Shown: positions 1 to 12,090, numbered from the stretch's first letter. The stretch is 64,000 bases of DNA from Ilex aquifolium (GCA_951799425.1 OX637394.1:27626001-27690000); one strand, 5' to 3'. A program made the numbers and translations. The notes: a model not told the origin generated them from the letters alone.

Positions 1-1317
1 ATGTGTATATGTGAGATATAATCTTGTGCACAAAACGAATTATGCTCACATATAATCCAAAAATGAAGTTCATGCATGAAAAATGAAACAACCTTGGCAT
101 AATCTCATGAAAGGAATGCTAGGGCACTATATAGCAAATCAACTACTCTTTTTCTTCAAAAGTATGCATCTCCCATACTTCTCTAGATCATTTAGGGCTT
201 CAAGGGTTATAATGGGGTCTTCGGGTGATATTGAGGTAAAAGAAACGAAGGATATATGATAACAAAGAGGGTTGTTCCGAGTGACTGACTTTTATTTCAA
301 AAACACCTCCATTTTAATGGGATTTTCAGTATAACACCATCACAAAACTCTTTGTTTTTTTTTTTCTTAACATTTTCCTTTTCTTTTGTCATTCTTTTCT
401 TCTTCTCACCCCTTTTTCTCATTTTCTTGGATTTATCATTCTTTTCCGTTCAACTCTTTGAGTTTCAACTTTCATTCGTCCCTTTTGTTGAAATTTCCAC
501 ACCATACTTCCTTTTCTTTCATGATCACTCATATTCAGCTCTAGGAACAACCAAGGTAAGGTAGATTCATTTTACATTGGCTTGGTCAATTGTGTGGCAT
601 AGAAACGAATTTCACTTAAGGCTCAATCACGACACTTGGGATAACATTTTCACAAGAAAAAGGGTAAAGGCTCAAAATATTCAAAAATGGCCTAAGATCA
701 CCTCTAGATAAGCATGGGGGAGTATTATGCATTTCAAGACAATTCAATCAACTACACAATTGCACCTAACCGAAACAAGCATAATAAGATTACTGAACAA
801 ATTTGAAATTTGAAGAATTGTTCCTTGAGTAAATGTAAGTCCCCTCCAAAAAGGATTGACACTAAGATCAACATGTGAACAACCCATAACACTCTTAATA
901 AGAGAATACAGATCAACATTCAGATATTTTCTAAAAAAAATTTAAATTTTTCACATAATTTGTAACTATTATGAACAAAAATCTGTGTGATATATGAAAG
1001 GTGAATTTTCACCACAAAAATTTGTATTATCAACAAAAATTTTCACAAACATTGGTGTATCATACAAATCGTGCACCTCACCCCCCCAACTTGATTCATG
1101 CATTTTCCTCAATGCAACAAAAAAGATATGATATGCAATAAGGACTGTAAAAAGATGAGTAGGGTTAGAGAACACCTCGCAATTGAGCTTTTGACAAAAA
1201 ACACGAATATTTGCAACTCAGAAACAACACTATACACGAATTTAAAGTAAGTAAACATAAACAACTAAAATAAGTAAAAACAACTGTACACTAAAAATCA
1301 TACGAAAAGTCAATCCT
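1..1317 (-). other. Post-pol non-coding tail of A1
   Basis: No protein family is recognisable on either strand. The sequence is AT-rich with pyrimidine runs around 350-470 on the plus strand. Athila elements usually have a long spacer, sometimes with an env-like gene, between pol and the 3' LTR; no env-like frame is visible here. I found no match to the LTR at 7082-8788 in this stretch, so the 3' LTR should lie left of position 1. Confidence 0.5.
1076..1091 (-). promoter_or_regulatory. G-rich polypurine-like tract after pol of A1
   Basis: On the minus strand a run of seven G follows AAGTT, about 230 bp after the end of pol and just after a TTGAGGAAAATG stretch. The same TTGAGGA...ATG plus G-run arrangement occurs after the plus-strand integrase at 10236-10270. 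It resembles the purine tract found after pol in Athila elements and may be an internal or main polypurine tract. Confidence 0.45.
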
Positions 1318-2590
1318 CCAACAAGTCCGGGTAAACCGGATCCATCAAATCCTCCTCTACTCCTTGTCTTTCAAAACTCTCGAAAAATGGCTTAAGTCTT
1401 TGGCCATTGACCTTGAATGTCTTGCCAACCTCTGGGTTTGTGACTTCCACGGCTCCATTGGGGTAGGCCACCTTGACAAGATAGGGGCCATCCCAACGAG
1501 ATCGGGTTTTCCTGGAAAGATTGAGAGACGAGAGTTGTATAACAACACTTTTTGCCTGGGTTCAAATGACTTCCTCACAATGGATTTGTTATGAAAGATC
1601 TTAGCCCGCTCTTTTGAAATTTTAGAGCTCTCATGGCATCTCTTCGGATCTCTTCCAACTCATTCATTTCTAGCTTCCTATGCTCACCGGCCATTCTCAA
1701 ATTGAAGTTTAGAGTCTTTATGGCCCAATAGGCCTTGTGTTCCATTTCAATTGGCAAATGGCAAGCCTTTCCTTAGACAAGCCGGTAGGGGAGACATGCC
1801 TAAGACAGTCTTGTAGGCAGTGCGGTAGGCCCATAGGGCATCAATTAATCTCAATGAACAATCTTTCCTATTTAGCTTCACCGTTTTCTCTAAGATATTT
1901 TTGATCTCCCTATTGGCTAGCTCAGCTTGGCCATTTGTCTATGGGTGATATGCGGTGGATACCTTATGTGTGACACCATATTTATACATCAAAGACGCAA
2001 ATGGCCTATTGCAGAAATGCGATCCACCGTCGCTTATCATAGCACGAGGCATTCCGAACCTTGAAATGTTCTCTTTCAAGAATTTGACCACAACCCGGTG
2101 GTCATTGGTCTTGGTTGGGATTGCCTCCACCCATTTGGACACGTAGTCCACTGCCAGTATAATGTATAGGAAACCAAATGACACGGGGAATGGACCCATA
2201 AAGTCAATGCCCCAACAATCAAATATTTCAATGACAAGTACAGGGGAGAGGGGCATCATATTCCTTCGGGTCACACTACCCAGTATTTGGCATCTATCGC
2301 ATTCTTTAAAAAATGAAACACAGTTTTTGTTAAGTGAGGGCCAGTAAAAACCTGATTGTAGAATTTTCGCCGAAGTCTTCTTGGAAGAGAAATGACCACC
2401 GCATGCTTCCGAGTGGCAAAATACAAGGACATCCCGCTGCTCATTCTCCAGGTACGCGTCTCCGCATGACTTGGTCAGGGCAGTACTTGAACAGATACGA
2501 GTTGTCGAAGTAGAAGTACTTCACATCCGCCATAAATTTTCTTTGATCCTTCGGGTTCCAGTGCGGTGGTATTTGTCCTGTTGCAAGATA
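1318..2590 (-). pseudogene. Integrase region of A1 pol, decayed
   Basis: The minus strand encodes an Athila integrase. The catalytic core is clearest at 1939-2274, with WGIDFMGPFP, DYVSKWVEAI and an ISDGGSHFCN segment, the usual surroundings of the first two catalytic aspartates. A C-terminal part at about 1330-1580 has GQKVLL-like and KPFFE-like segments typical of the domain after the core. In a working element integrase inserts the cDNA into the host chromosome. The frame is broken, so this is a fossil. It follows RNase H directly, as expected for Ty3/gypsy order. Confidence 0.8.
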
Positions 2591-2608
2591 ATTACATATG
2601 TCAGCATA

Positions 2609-5011
2609 CTAGGGACAAACAGAATGAATCGAAAGTAATTGCTCATCAGGGAAAAAATCAGGGATAGGAATGTGCTCATCGGCCTCTTGCACCACCAGTC
2701 GGGATAAATGATCCGCCACCACGTTCTCCACTCCCTTCTTATCTTTGATTGTCAAATTGAACTCTTGGAGTAAGAGGATCCACTTGATGAGTCTCGGTTT
2801 AACATCCTGCTTAGACAACAAATACTTCAAAGCAGAGTGATCAGTATGGACTACTATCGGTGAACCAATGATGTAGGACCGAAATTTATCCAATGCAAAT
2901 ACTACCACTAGCAATTCATTTTCGGTGGTGGTATAATTCATTTGTGCCTTGTTAAGGGTTTTGCTAGCATAGTATATTACATAGGGTCTCTTATCCTCCC
3001 TTTGACCGAGCACAGCGCAGACCTCATAATCACTTGCATCGCACATAAACTCAAAAGGTAAATCCCACTTAGGTAGTCGTATAATTGGAGGTGTAGTAAG
3101 CATGATTTTGAGTTTTGTAAAAGATGCCTCACAATTATCCGACCATTCAAATGGGACATCCTTAGACAGTAAATTGGTCAAAGGTCGGGCCAATGCACTA
3201 AAGTCTTTAATAAAACGACGATAAAAGCCGGCATGGCCTAGAAACGACCTGATATCCTTTATGACCTTCGGTGTAGGGAGGTTGGAAATGGCCTCAACCT
3301 TTGATTTTTCCACTTCTATTCCCTTCGCCGAGACGATATGACCAAGAACAATTCCTTGTGTCCCCATGAAGTGACACTTCTCCCAATTCAAGACTAAGTT
3401 CTTCTCCTCGCATCTCTCGTGAACTCTCTCCAAATTCTCCAAACATCCACTAAAGGAATTCCCAACCACCGAGAAGTCATCCATAAACACCTCTACAATC
3501 TTCTCCACCATATCACTGAAAATCTCCATCATGCAATGTTGAAAAGTTCCAGGGGCATTGCACAACCCGAAAGGCATGAGACGGTAGGCAAAAGTACCGT
3601 AGGGACAAGTGAATGTGGTCTTCTCTTGATCTTCCAATGCAATCTCGATTTGATTGTAGCCAGAATATCCATCTAAGAAGTAATAGAATAGATGCCCAGC
3701 TACTCTCTCCAACACTTGGTCGAGGAAAGGCAAAGGGAAGTGATCCTTTCTTGTGCACAGGTTGAGCTTTCGGTATTTAATGCTCCATCCGGTGATCACC
3801 CTTGTTGGAATAAACTCATTCTCCTCATTCGCAACAACCGTGACTCCTGACTTCTTGGGTACTACTTGCGTGGGGTTAACCCACTTACTATCGACAATCG
3901 AAAAAATGATGCCCACGTCAAGTAGCTTTAGTACCTCATCTCTCACCTCATCCATCATGATTGGATTTAACGTTCTTTGTGGTTTTCGAAACGGCTTGGA
4001 GTCCTCCTTAAGATATATGCAGTGTGTGCAAATGAGGGGGTTTATTCCCTTGATGTCGGCAATTGTCCAACCGATTGCTCCCTTATGCCTCCTCAACACT
4101 TCCAAGAGATCCTCTTCTTGTTTCTCCTCCAAAGTTGAGCTAATCACCACCGAAAAGGTTTTGTCATCCCCAAGATATGCATACTTAAGATGGGATGGTA
4201 ATGGCTTCAATTCCAATATGATTTTTTGCTCATTTGATGGAAAAATTTTCTTGTCTTGGTGCGGAAGCTTCTCAAATGTAGGGGTCCACTTTTCTACCCC
4301 TCTCAAGCTCTCCGGTTCCTCTTGCTCATCAACCTCTTCCTCCCCCAACTTTAACATGTTCAGCAACTCCAAATGCTCCTCTACCAATTTGTCAATCCTA
4401 TTGACCTCTTGCACTTCCTCATCATCCCCCGGTTGTTTGTTCAAATTGAACACATTAAAGTCCATAGTCATGCTTCCGAAAGTAAGCTTCATGAGACCAT
4501 TCCTGCAATTAATAACAGCATTAGAGGTCGCAAGGAATGGTCTACCTAATATAACAGGGATTTGGGAACAAGGGTTAGCAACAGGGTGAGTCTCAAGCAC
4601 AATAAAATTGACAAGAAAATAAAAGTTATCCACTTGAACCAAAACGTCCTCAACCACTCCCTTCGGTGTTCGAATGCTCCGGTCCTCCAATTGAAGAGTG
4701 ATTGAAGTAGGCTTCAACTCTTCAAGTTAGAGTAGCTTGTACATCGAGTAAGGTAAGAGGTTGACATTAGCCCCCAAATCAAGTAATGTTTGCTCCACCC
4801 AGTAATTCCCTATTGTGATGGCAATGGTAGGGCAGGCGAGGTCTTTAAACTTTGGTGGGGTGTTCGTCCTCAAGATTGAGCTCACTTGCTCGGTGAGGAA
4901 TGCCTTCTTGTGGACATTGAGTTTCCTCTTCAATGTGCACAAGTCCTTTAAGATCTTTGCACAAGATGGGATTTGCTTTATCGCATCGAGGAGTGGAATG
5001 TTGATTTTCAT
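2609..5011 (-). pseudogene. Protease, reverse transcriptase and RNase H region of A1 pol
   Basis: A long minus-strand frame of 702 codons (4717 to 2609) plus the segment at 4727-5011 covers this region. The protease part shows a LLDLGANVNLLPYSMY active-site region and VILGRPFLAT. Reverse transcriptase shows GYSGYNQIEIA, MPFGLCNAPGTFQ and FMDDFSVVG (about residue 411 of the long frame), all of Athila type. RNase H shows FMCDASDYEVCAVLG and VHTDHSALKYL. A linker with ADHLSRL follows and leads into integrase. Together these would process the polyprotein and copy the RNA into cDNA in virus-like particles. Part of a broken element; the long surviving frame is the best-preserved stretch of A1. Confidence 0.9.
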
Positions 5012-5191
5012 CTACTTGAACATCTCAATTATGTCAGAATGATTAGCCACCTTAGTGGGTGGCTTCAAACGATTAGAAAAAGGGGTAGGAATGGGAGAAA
5101 CATGCACATTTTCATCAACCAAGTTTTCTTTCTCACCCACCTCATCACTCACCTCACCACTCACCTCACCCCCCTCGGTGTTACCTTTGAA

Positions 5192-6974
5192 CTATTTTTC
5201 TATTGGCAATGTGGCCTTAGGTGAGACCTTTGGCACAATGGTCTTATCAAATTGTTTGCCACTTCGAAGGGTGGTGACCACCTTGAGTTGCTCACAACTC
5301 TCACTAGTGGGTTCGGACGACTCAATAACATGTTGGCCTTTAGGGTTTTCTTGAGGTTGAGCGGGGAATTTCCCTTTCTCTTGTTGTGATGTCCCTATGG
5401 AATTGGTAATCTTTGTGAGTTGAGCCGAAATGTTGTTGTTAAAGGTAGTTTGGCTTTGGATGAAATTGTAAACCACATCCTCCAAATTCCTCTTATGGGG
5501 AGGTTGTTAAGTGGGAGGATTGGGTGGTCCTTGTTGGAAAAAACTTTGTGGAGGTGGACTTGGTGAGAAATTCTATGGTGGTGGGTTTGGTGAATACCCT
5601 TGCAGATTAGACTGAGGGTATTGGAAGCTAGACGCTTGCCCTTGACCTTGGTAATGACCTTGCCTAGGAGGCACGGGAGGTGAATATGCATTAGAACCAT
5701 GAGGAGTGGGGTTCTTATTTCTCCTACTGAAGTTCGGGTGATTACTCCAACTCGAATTGTAGGTGTTAGAATTTGGAGAGAATGATTGCCTCGTTTGGTT
5801 AAAGGCATTGACTTGCTCGTGATACACTTCCTTAAGTGCCGGAATGTTAGGGCATTCCGATATGGAATGCTCCACACTCTCACAAATTGAGCAGCCCTCC
5901 TCAGTCTTTGAAATATTAGACACCTCGTGTCTCCAATTGACCTCAAGACTCTCAACTTTCCTAGAAAACTTGGCAATTTTGGAAAGCAAGTCTTCCCGGT
6001 CTCTCAAATCATAAATCCTTCCCCCTTGTGGTTGACTATTACCCAGAGACGACCTACGTACATCGGTGAGATTCGGGATATCCCAAGACTGGGCATTTTG
6101 CGCCAATGTACTAAAGTAGTCTAGGGCCTCGTCAGGGTGCTTGTTCAAAAACTCGCCATTACACATCATGTCAATGAATTGTCTATGGCCTGGTGTGATT
6201 CCTTCATAGAATAAATTTACCAGTTGCCATGATTCAAAACCATGATGTGGAATGGAGTGTAGTAATTCCTTGTAGCGATCCCAACAGTTGTAAAATTGTT
6301 CATTCGTCTTTTCAGAAAAGTTTTGAATTTGCTTTTTTAAAGTGGTGGTTCTTGGCACCAGGAAAAATTTGTTCAAAAACTCATAAAGTATTTAAGCCCA
6401 AGAGGTTATGGATCGAGGCTGCAAGGAATTTAACCACGTTTTCGCTTTGTCCTTGGGGGAAAAGGGGAACAATTTCAAACGAGCTATGTCTTCCATAGCA
6501 TAGTTAGTGAGGAAGGTTGCAAATATATCCTCGAACTCCTTAATATGTAAATAAGGATTTTCCTTTTCGATTCCGTGGAATGTAGGAAGTAGTTGCAACA
6601 TTCCTAGCTTAACTGGGAAGAGTTGAGCTTGGACCGGTAAGAGAATGCATGAGGGAGTGGTGCTACGTGTGGGTTGGAGAAAATCCCGCATTGACCTCGC
6701 CGGAGGATCAATTAGGATATTGTTCCCTTCATTCCTAGGAGGGAGGAATTGCACTCGTGGATTAGGCATTCTCGGTTCTTGCACTCCCCCCCAACCTTTG
6801 AATGTTCGGATTGGCACCTACATTCTCAAAATTATCAATCGCATCCTCGGGTGGGTCTTGGTCAATGTTCATGTTGGGGCCTAAGGGTTGTCTAACCAAT
6901 TGGTTTTGCTCAGCTCGTCCCCACATACAACAACTATCTACAAATGAAAATATAACAAATAAAAGTATATGCAA
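5192..6974 (-). pseudogene. Gag of A1, decayed
   Basis: Minus-strand frames at 6392-6817, 5573-6376 and 5192-5485 give an Athila gag. The N-terminal side has LPTFHGIEKENPYLHIKEFE. The capsid side has KDKAKTWLNSL, FYNCWDRYKELL and FIDMMCNGEFLNKHPDEALD. A cysteine-rich segment, CSICESVEHSISECP, resembles a zinc-knuckle region. A Pro/Gln/Asn-rich tail leads to protease. Gag forms the particle shell. Nearly the same protein is encoded on the plus strand from 62714 on, so A1 and A5 are the same subfamily. Confidence 0.85.
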
Positions 6975-7059
6975 GGAGCAACGTACCTCAAACCATGATG
7001 AACATCACGGAACTTACCTCCGTTGTCCGAAAATCACTTTCTCAATTCAACGCTTGCCT

Positions 7060-7077
7060 TCCCCGGCAACGGCGCCA
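7060..7077 (-). promoter_or_regulatory. Primer-binding site of A1, tRNA-Asp type
   Basis: The plus strand reads TCCCCGGCAACGGCGCCA, identical over 18 bases to the 3' end of plant tRNA-Asp(GTC), so the minus strand is its complement. It lies four bases inside the LTR edge at 7082, the expected position for priming minus-strand cDNA. Athila elements are known to use tRNA-Asp. The perfect match contrasts with the decayed site of A2 at 24386-24403. Confidence 0.9.
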
Positions 7078-7081
7078 AAAA

Positions 7082-8788
7082 TGCTTGATGGTTTCTATTG
7101 TATTCCCTAATCTCCGGACATCATCCCTAAATATGTGTATGGCTTACCGGGATAGGGAGTCTCACTCTCCCTCGGAATGATGCAAGAAATGGGGAAACGG
7201 AATAATAGTGGGTGAATGGAAATGAAATGTGTGTGTGTGTGTGTGAAAAAAAGTGCTCCCCAAGCGCAGAGAGAATTTCGAGTGTCGTGTTTTACTTAGA
7301 AAAGTATTCCAAGGTCGTCTCCTCAGGGAAGGAGGTGAATCGTGTTGAAGGTGATTTTGGTAAAAAAGGGGAAAGTGTAAAAATCGTTTGATGTTTGAAG
7401 TTGGTTTGTGATTGTGTTCTTGGTGAAAATGAAATGGAACAAGTGTTGGCTAATCTGAAGGGGTCATTCCAATGGGAATGCCAAATCAACTCAAGGCTTT
7501 TCTCCAATGGTGCTTAAATGTTCGATTGATTCGTAGGAAGCGCGGGACCAAAATGGAGGTGAGGATTCAAGCATACCCCGTGACAATGCCTACGGTGTAT
7601 CAAGAACTCACAACCATGTCCACACTCAACTTAGTCAAACCGAGTCATCGTACACTATGAGGAGGAAAGAAGATGATTTGAAGTAGCATACCCAAAAGAA
7701 ATTTTCCCTTGGATTAGCCAACTATGAGCTTAGTTACTCATGTTTAAAGAAAGAACATAAATGACATGAAGAGACATTGTAAAGAAATAAATATTGAACT
7801 TGAAATTAATGCAAGGAAACATAAACTACAAGAAAGTGCATTTAATACCCATTTGAAGAGCTTTGAGATGAAAACTTGAATACATTAATGGTAAAAGCTA
7901 AGATACTCAACTAAACTTGAAATGCACTGGAAATAATTAATTTTAAAGACAATAAGGAAGCTTAAAAACATCTTACACGAGATTACAAGTGAAAAGGGAA
8001 GAAGAATGCAAGAAATCCAAGCTTTCTTTCTCTAACTATGTCTTTTACCTAGAACTCCTCTCTACAATGTAATACAAACTGAATAATACATAATGAATCC
8101 TGATTTTCATCCATTAAGAGCTCTCATAGGTGTGTGGCAGGCCTTACACCAAAAGGGGTCTGATTGGATGCATTGTTGCAGGCTATGACAAGTATAGCCT
8201 TCCTCTCTCTTGCCTTGCTTTTCTCTTTCCTCCTCATTAATGCTCAAGCCTTCAAAGTCCAAGTTAAGGTGAGGGGAGGCCTGTAGATGTGTAAGGGATG
8301 TCAGGGGACTTGTTGGAGAAGTGTAGGTGGGACCCCCAAATGGCAGAGCTTTTTTTGCAGGTTGTTTGGGCAATCTGGACAAAACCTTCTGGAAGGTCGA
8401 CACAAAAATTCCAAAAAGTTTGTGCAAGAATAGTTAAATTAGAAATCTAGTAGGCAAAACCTTCCAAAAGGTTCATTCCAGTAGACAAAACCTTCCGAAA
8501 GGTTTTGGCAGTGAACAAACAGACCAAGGCAAAACCTTCCGGAAGGTTTTTAGCCAAACCTTCCGGAAGGTTTTCATCCAAATTATTTTTTTCTTGGTTT
8601 CATCACCCTCCAAACCTTCCTTTAAGCTACCCCCTCATCTTCATTGACTTCAAACACTTCAATGGGGGCTTAACTCACACCATTTACATCATTTTACCTG
8701 CATTTACACAAAACTCTAACAAATAGAGGACTAAAAGCATTTCTCCCCAATTTCACAACAAAAGCAAGTATAAAAGGGCATATTAGCA
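7082..8788 (-). repeat. 5' LTR of A1
   Basis: The LTR begins TGCTTGATGG on the plus strand next to the primer-binding site and appears to end CATATTAGCA at 8788, giving TGCT/AGCA ends. Length is 1707 bp. No protein-coding frame is supported. A GT microsatellite lies near 7227-7244. A cluster of CCTTCCGGAAGG-type palindromes lies at 8384-8572, about 215-405 bp from the transcription-side end. I see no clear TATA box downstream of that cluster. The outer boundary is inferred from terminal symmetry and from the start of A3 Athila sequence just after it; no duplicate LTR is in view to confirm it. Confidence 0.65.
8384..8572. repeat. CCTTCCGGAAGG palindrome cluster in A1 LTR
   Basis: Five copies of an AAAACCTTCCGGAAGGTT-like word begin near 8384, 8460, 8491, 8535 and 8559. 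Two are perfect self-complementary 12-mers and the others differ by one or two bases. Spacing is irregular and spacer sequences differ, so this is not a simple tandem repeat. The core TTCnnGAA has the form of a heat-shock element pair. Confidence 0.8.
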
Positions 8789-8845
8789 TAAAAAATATGC
8801 AATGTTTTGTGGTAATCAATAGCTGTTCACGGCCTCAGAGTTACC

Positions 8846-10071
8846 ATGGTATGCTGATGTTGCTAATTCCTTTAACCCTTTGGACATGAGATTTTTTTTG
8901 AGAGACGTATGCAATTTCTATTGGGATGATCCCTATTTTTTTTAAGCACTATAAGGATCAGATCATTAGGAGGTGTGTACCAAACCATGAAATGCAAAGT
9001 GTAATCAATTTTTGTCATACTGAAGCGTGTGGATGTCACTTTTCTTCTAATAAAACCATTGCAAAAATTCTGTAGTGCGAATTTTATTGGCAAACATTGT
9101 TCCAAGACACCCATGCTTTATGTTTATAATGTGATAGATGCCAACAAGTATTTCTAAAAGAAACATGATGCCCCTAAACCCCATTATAGTTATTGAAATT
9201 TTTTATTATTGGGATATTGATTTTATGGGCCCTTTTTCCCCCATTGTTTGGCTATCTTTATATATTGGTTGTTGTAGACTATGTCTCTAAATGGGGTGAG
9301 GTCATTTCATGCCATAATAATGATCATCATATTGTGGTAAAATTTTTGAAAGAAAATATCTTGTCACAGTTTAGAATACCTTGAGCCATTATTAGTGACA
9401 GTGGAGCTCAATTTTACAACTGATATTTTGAGAACTTAATAAGAAAGTATTCTATAAACCATAAGGTTGCAACTCCTTACCATCCACAAACAAGTGGTCA
9501 AGCCAAATTAGTAAATAGGGAGATTAAACAGATTTTGAAAAAAATGGTGAATCTCGATCGCAAAGATTGGTCTTTACGACTAACCGATGTGTTATGGGCT
9601 TATCAGACATTTTTTAAAATCATTTTGGGTATGTCTCCCTATAGGCTTGTTTATGAAAAGCCATGCCACTTACTCGTTGAGCTTGAAAGGAGAGCATACT
9701 TGGTAATCACAACAATGAACTTTGATTTGAAAAAAATAGGGACATCTAGGAAGCTTTAGATCAGTGAATTCGAGGAATTAAGGAATGAGGAGTATGATAA
9801 CACTAAAGTTGCAAAATCAAGAATGAAAATCTTCCATGACAAGAACATTGTGTGGAAGACACTTGAACCCTCACAAAAAGTCCTGGTAAGTTGAGGTCAA
9901 ATTGGTCTGGTCCTTATATTGTTAAACAAGTCTTTTCGCATGGAGCTAGAGATAGAATACCCAGCGAATGACAATGTTTTTAAGGTTAACGGACATAGAT
10001 TAAAGCCATTCTTGGAGGGTTTTGTGGTAGAAGTAGAATCCATTGAGTTAATGGATCCCCAATATGAGTAA
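8846..10071 (+). pseudogene. Athila integrase remnant
   Basis: Plus-strand translation starts with WYADVANSF, the linker before integrase, then a zinc-binding-type segment (RRCVPNHEM, CHTEACGCHFS). The core follows with DYVSKWGEVISCHN, ISDSGAQFYN and [22 protein letters not shown]-terminal part has WSGPYIV and VFKVNGHRLKPFLEG. These are the standard parts of an Athila integrase, in order. The gene is a fossil with multiple breaks and its N-terminal neighbours are absent. Confidence 0.8.
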
Positions 10072-10253
10072 ATCCATAGTATCGTTTACAAAATTGTCAA
10101 TTTGTAAATATTGTATATAATTTTTACTAACAACTAATTGTTTACTTTGTTTGTAGGTTTTCGGCTGATGTGCAGGAGTTCCTTGATCCTTCAAACCTTA
10201 AACACATCTTGAGCTTACTATTAACATCGAAATATTGAGGACAATGTTAAGTT

Positions 10254-10270
10254 TAGGTTGGGGGTGAGAG
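10254..10270 (+). promoter_or_regulatory. G-rich tract after pol of A3
   Basis: The plus strand reads AGGTTGGGGGTGAGAG, preceded by TATTGAGGACAATGTTAAG. This matches the arrangement after pol in A1 on the other strand and the typical Athila purine tract. No LTR follows in the expected orientation, because A2 sequence begins within about 90 bp. Confidence 0.5.
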
Positions 10271-10361
10271 ATATCTTGTATGTCATGTGTGTTAAATTTT
10301 TGTGAATTATATATAAATATATATTAAGCAAATTCGTTTAGACCTTCGGGTCTAGTCGAGA

Positions 10362-11191
10362 TGGTTAAATCAAATAAGAACGAAATTTATCTAAAGCAAA
10401 AACAACAGAAAACAACTCCTTCTCAATGGTGGAATAGTTCATTTGGGCATCATTAAGAGTCTTGTTGGCATAGTAAATCACATAATGTTTTTTGTTTTTT
10501 CTTTGTCTCAACACTGCTCCTACAACGTAATCACTTGCATCAAACATCAATTCAAAGGGTAAAGACTAGTCAGGGGGTTGCATTATTGGAGCAAAGATTA
10601 GCATTTCTTTAAGCATATCAAAAGCTTTTTGGCATGCATTATCCCACACGAAAGATACATTTGACTAAGAAGATGACACATGGGTTTAGATATGACACTA
10701 AAATCCTTAATGAGTCTTCTATAAAATTCCGCATGCCCTAAGAATGATCGGACATCCTTAACAGTTTTAGGAGCAGGTAAATTGCCTATGAGATCTATCT
10801 TTTCTTTGTCAACTTTTATTCCCTCAGCTAAAACAATGTGACCTAACACTATGCCTTGTGTCACCATAAAATGACACTTCTCCCAATTAATCGCAAGATT
10901 TGTCTCCTCACATCTTATTAACACTTTCTCAAGATTATTCAAGTAAAAAGCAAAAGAATCCCCATAAACAAAAAAAATCATCCATGAACACTTCTAAAAA
11001 TCTCCCAACCATGTCATTAAACAAAATCAATATGCATCTCTGAAATGTTTCAGTAGCCTTACACAAACCAAATGACATTCTCCTATGTGCAAATGCACCA
11101 AGTGGGCATGTGAATGTCGTTTTCTCCTGGTCATCAAGTGCTATCTCTATTTGATTGTACCCTAAATATCCATATAGGAAACAATAAAATA
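10362..11191 (-). pseudogene. A2 reverse transcriptase and RNase H remnant
   Basis: Minus-strand frames carry GYLGYNQIEIALDDQEKTTF, FGLCKATETFQRC and FMDDF (reverse transcriptase palm motifs), EKCHFMVTQGIVLGHIV, then RNase H with MMFDASDYVVGAVLRQR and VVFALDKFRSYLI. It is close to A1 but clearly a different copy. The right edge is the insertion point of the solo LTR; the left edge meets fragment A3. Confidence 0.8.
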
Positions 11192-11578
11192 TGATTCGCA
11201 CTTTTTAGTGTGTCTGAATTATATTATTATTTTACACCCAAGTATAAGTGGTCAAATTGTAGTTTTCTCGGTTTTAAGTCCAAGTATCGATCCCACAAAG
11301 AGTTGTTTAGTAATTTAAAACTTAAAATAAAATAAAAATATTAAAGGTGTTGTTTGAAGCAGAATATCGTTTGATAGCTTGTGATGTGAGCTTAGCTTGA
11401 TAAGGATGAATTAAATAAAGTACGTAAATAAAGTAGAGTGATGACAGGAATATAAAATATACCCTTCAGTTTAGGGATCCATATGCTTTGTATTGTTTAA
11501 GTCACTGGAAATGCTACCTCACCACAATTAACTCCCATGTTACTGGTAAGTCAATCGGCAGGTCTGATGTATATAAAT

Positions 11579-12090
11579 CATAACACAGCAGCTTCTTAGG
11601 CTAGCTGGTGGTATAAATAATAACTCAGCAACTTCTTAGGAAAGCTGGTTATATCCCCTTCAATTGATTAACTCAAGCAAACCATAAGGACAAGCCATTC
11701 ATGAGGAATACTTGAGTTATTCCCTTGATGTTATGATTGTTACTTGTTTATATAATAAACCATAACACAGCCGCGTCTTAAGCGAACTGGTGGTAGTATA
11801 GCATAACCCAGCAACTTCTTAGGAAAGCTGGTTACATAACCGCCAGTTAAACATCCTCAGTATTCCAGTGGAAGCAGAGTCATACCAATAGGAACACCGT
11901 GGCTGTTAGACTGTCAGTCTTATTATATAATTTAGATATATATATAAACATATAGCATAACCCAGCAACTTCTTAGGAAAGCTGGTTATATAACCGCCAG
12001 TTAAACATCCTCAATATTCCAGTGGAAGCAGAGCCATACCAATAGGAACACCGTGGCTGTTAGACTGTCAGTCTTATTATATAATTTATA
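11579..12090. repeat. Internal repeats of the solo LTR
   Basis: A unit of about 154 bp containing AACCCAGCAACTTCTTAGG, an ACCGCCAGTTAAACATCC segment and CACCGTGGCTGTTAGAC occurs twice in tandem (from about 11799 and 11954). Shorter, more divergent versions of its first 60-80 bp lie at about 11579-11660 and 11755-11835. The two long copies are nearly identical, so the last duplication is recent relative to the LTR. Confidence 0.8.

Larger units (their letters stand above)
1..8788 (-). mobile_element. Athila-lineage Ty3/gypsy retrotransposon A1, decayed
   Basis: Read on the minus strand, from high to low coordinates, the order is LTR, tRNA-Asp primer-binding site, gag, protease, reverse transcriptase, RNase H, integrase, then a non-coding tail that runs off the window. 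That order, the gag sequence and the FMDDFSVVG reverse transcriptase motif place it in the Athila lineage. Only the 5' LTR (7082-8788) is inside the window, so LTR divergence cannot be measured. The coding part is broken in roughly ten places, yet long frames survive, which suggests moderate rather than great age. Its right end abuts Athila fragment A3, so A1 probably inserted into that older Athila DNA. The left boundary is unseen. Confidence 0.85.
8789..10345 (+). mobile_element. Athila fragment A3, plus strand (integrase and tail only)
   Basis: This segment holds the integrase part of an Athila pol and the post-pol spacer, with no gag, protease or LTR attached. It lies between the right end of A1 and the minus-strand RNase H of A2, in the orientation opposite to both. 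It may be an inverted piece of A2, which lacks this part, or a separate old copy. It carries many breaks and is older than A1. Confidence 0.65.

Noticed and set aside
352-564. Phe-rich small plus-strand frame, resembling a membrane peptide
   Set aside because: It arises from a pyrimidine-rich low-complexity run in the A1 tail; no other coding sign.
3753-4589. A 278-codon plus-strand frame
   Set aside because: It is the reverse shadow of the A1 reverse transcriptase and protease frame, Ser-rich and without any family resemblance.
7227-7244. GT microsatellite
   Set aside because: Ordinary simple repeat in an LTR; no further structure.
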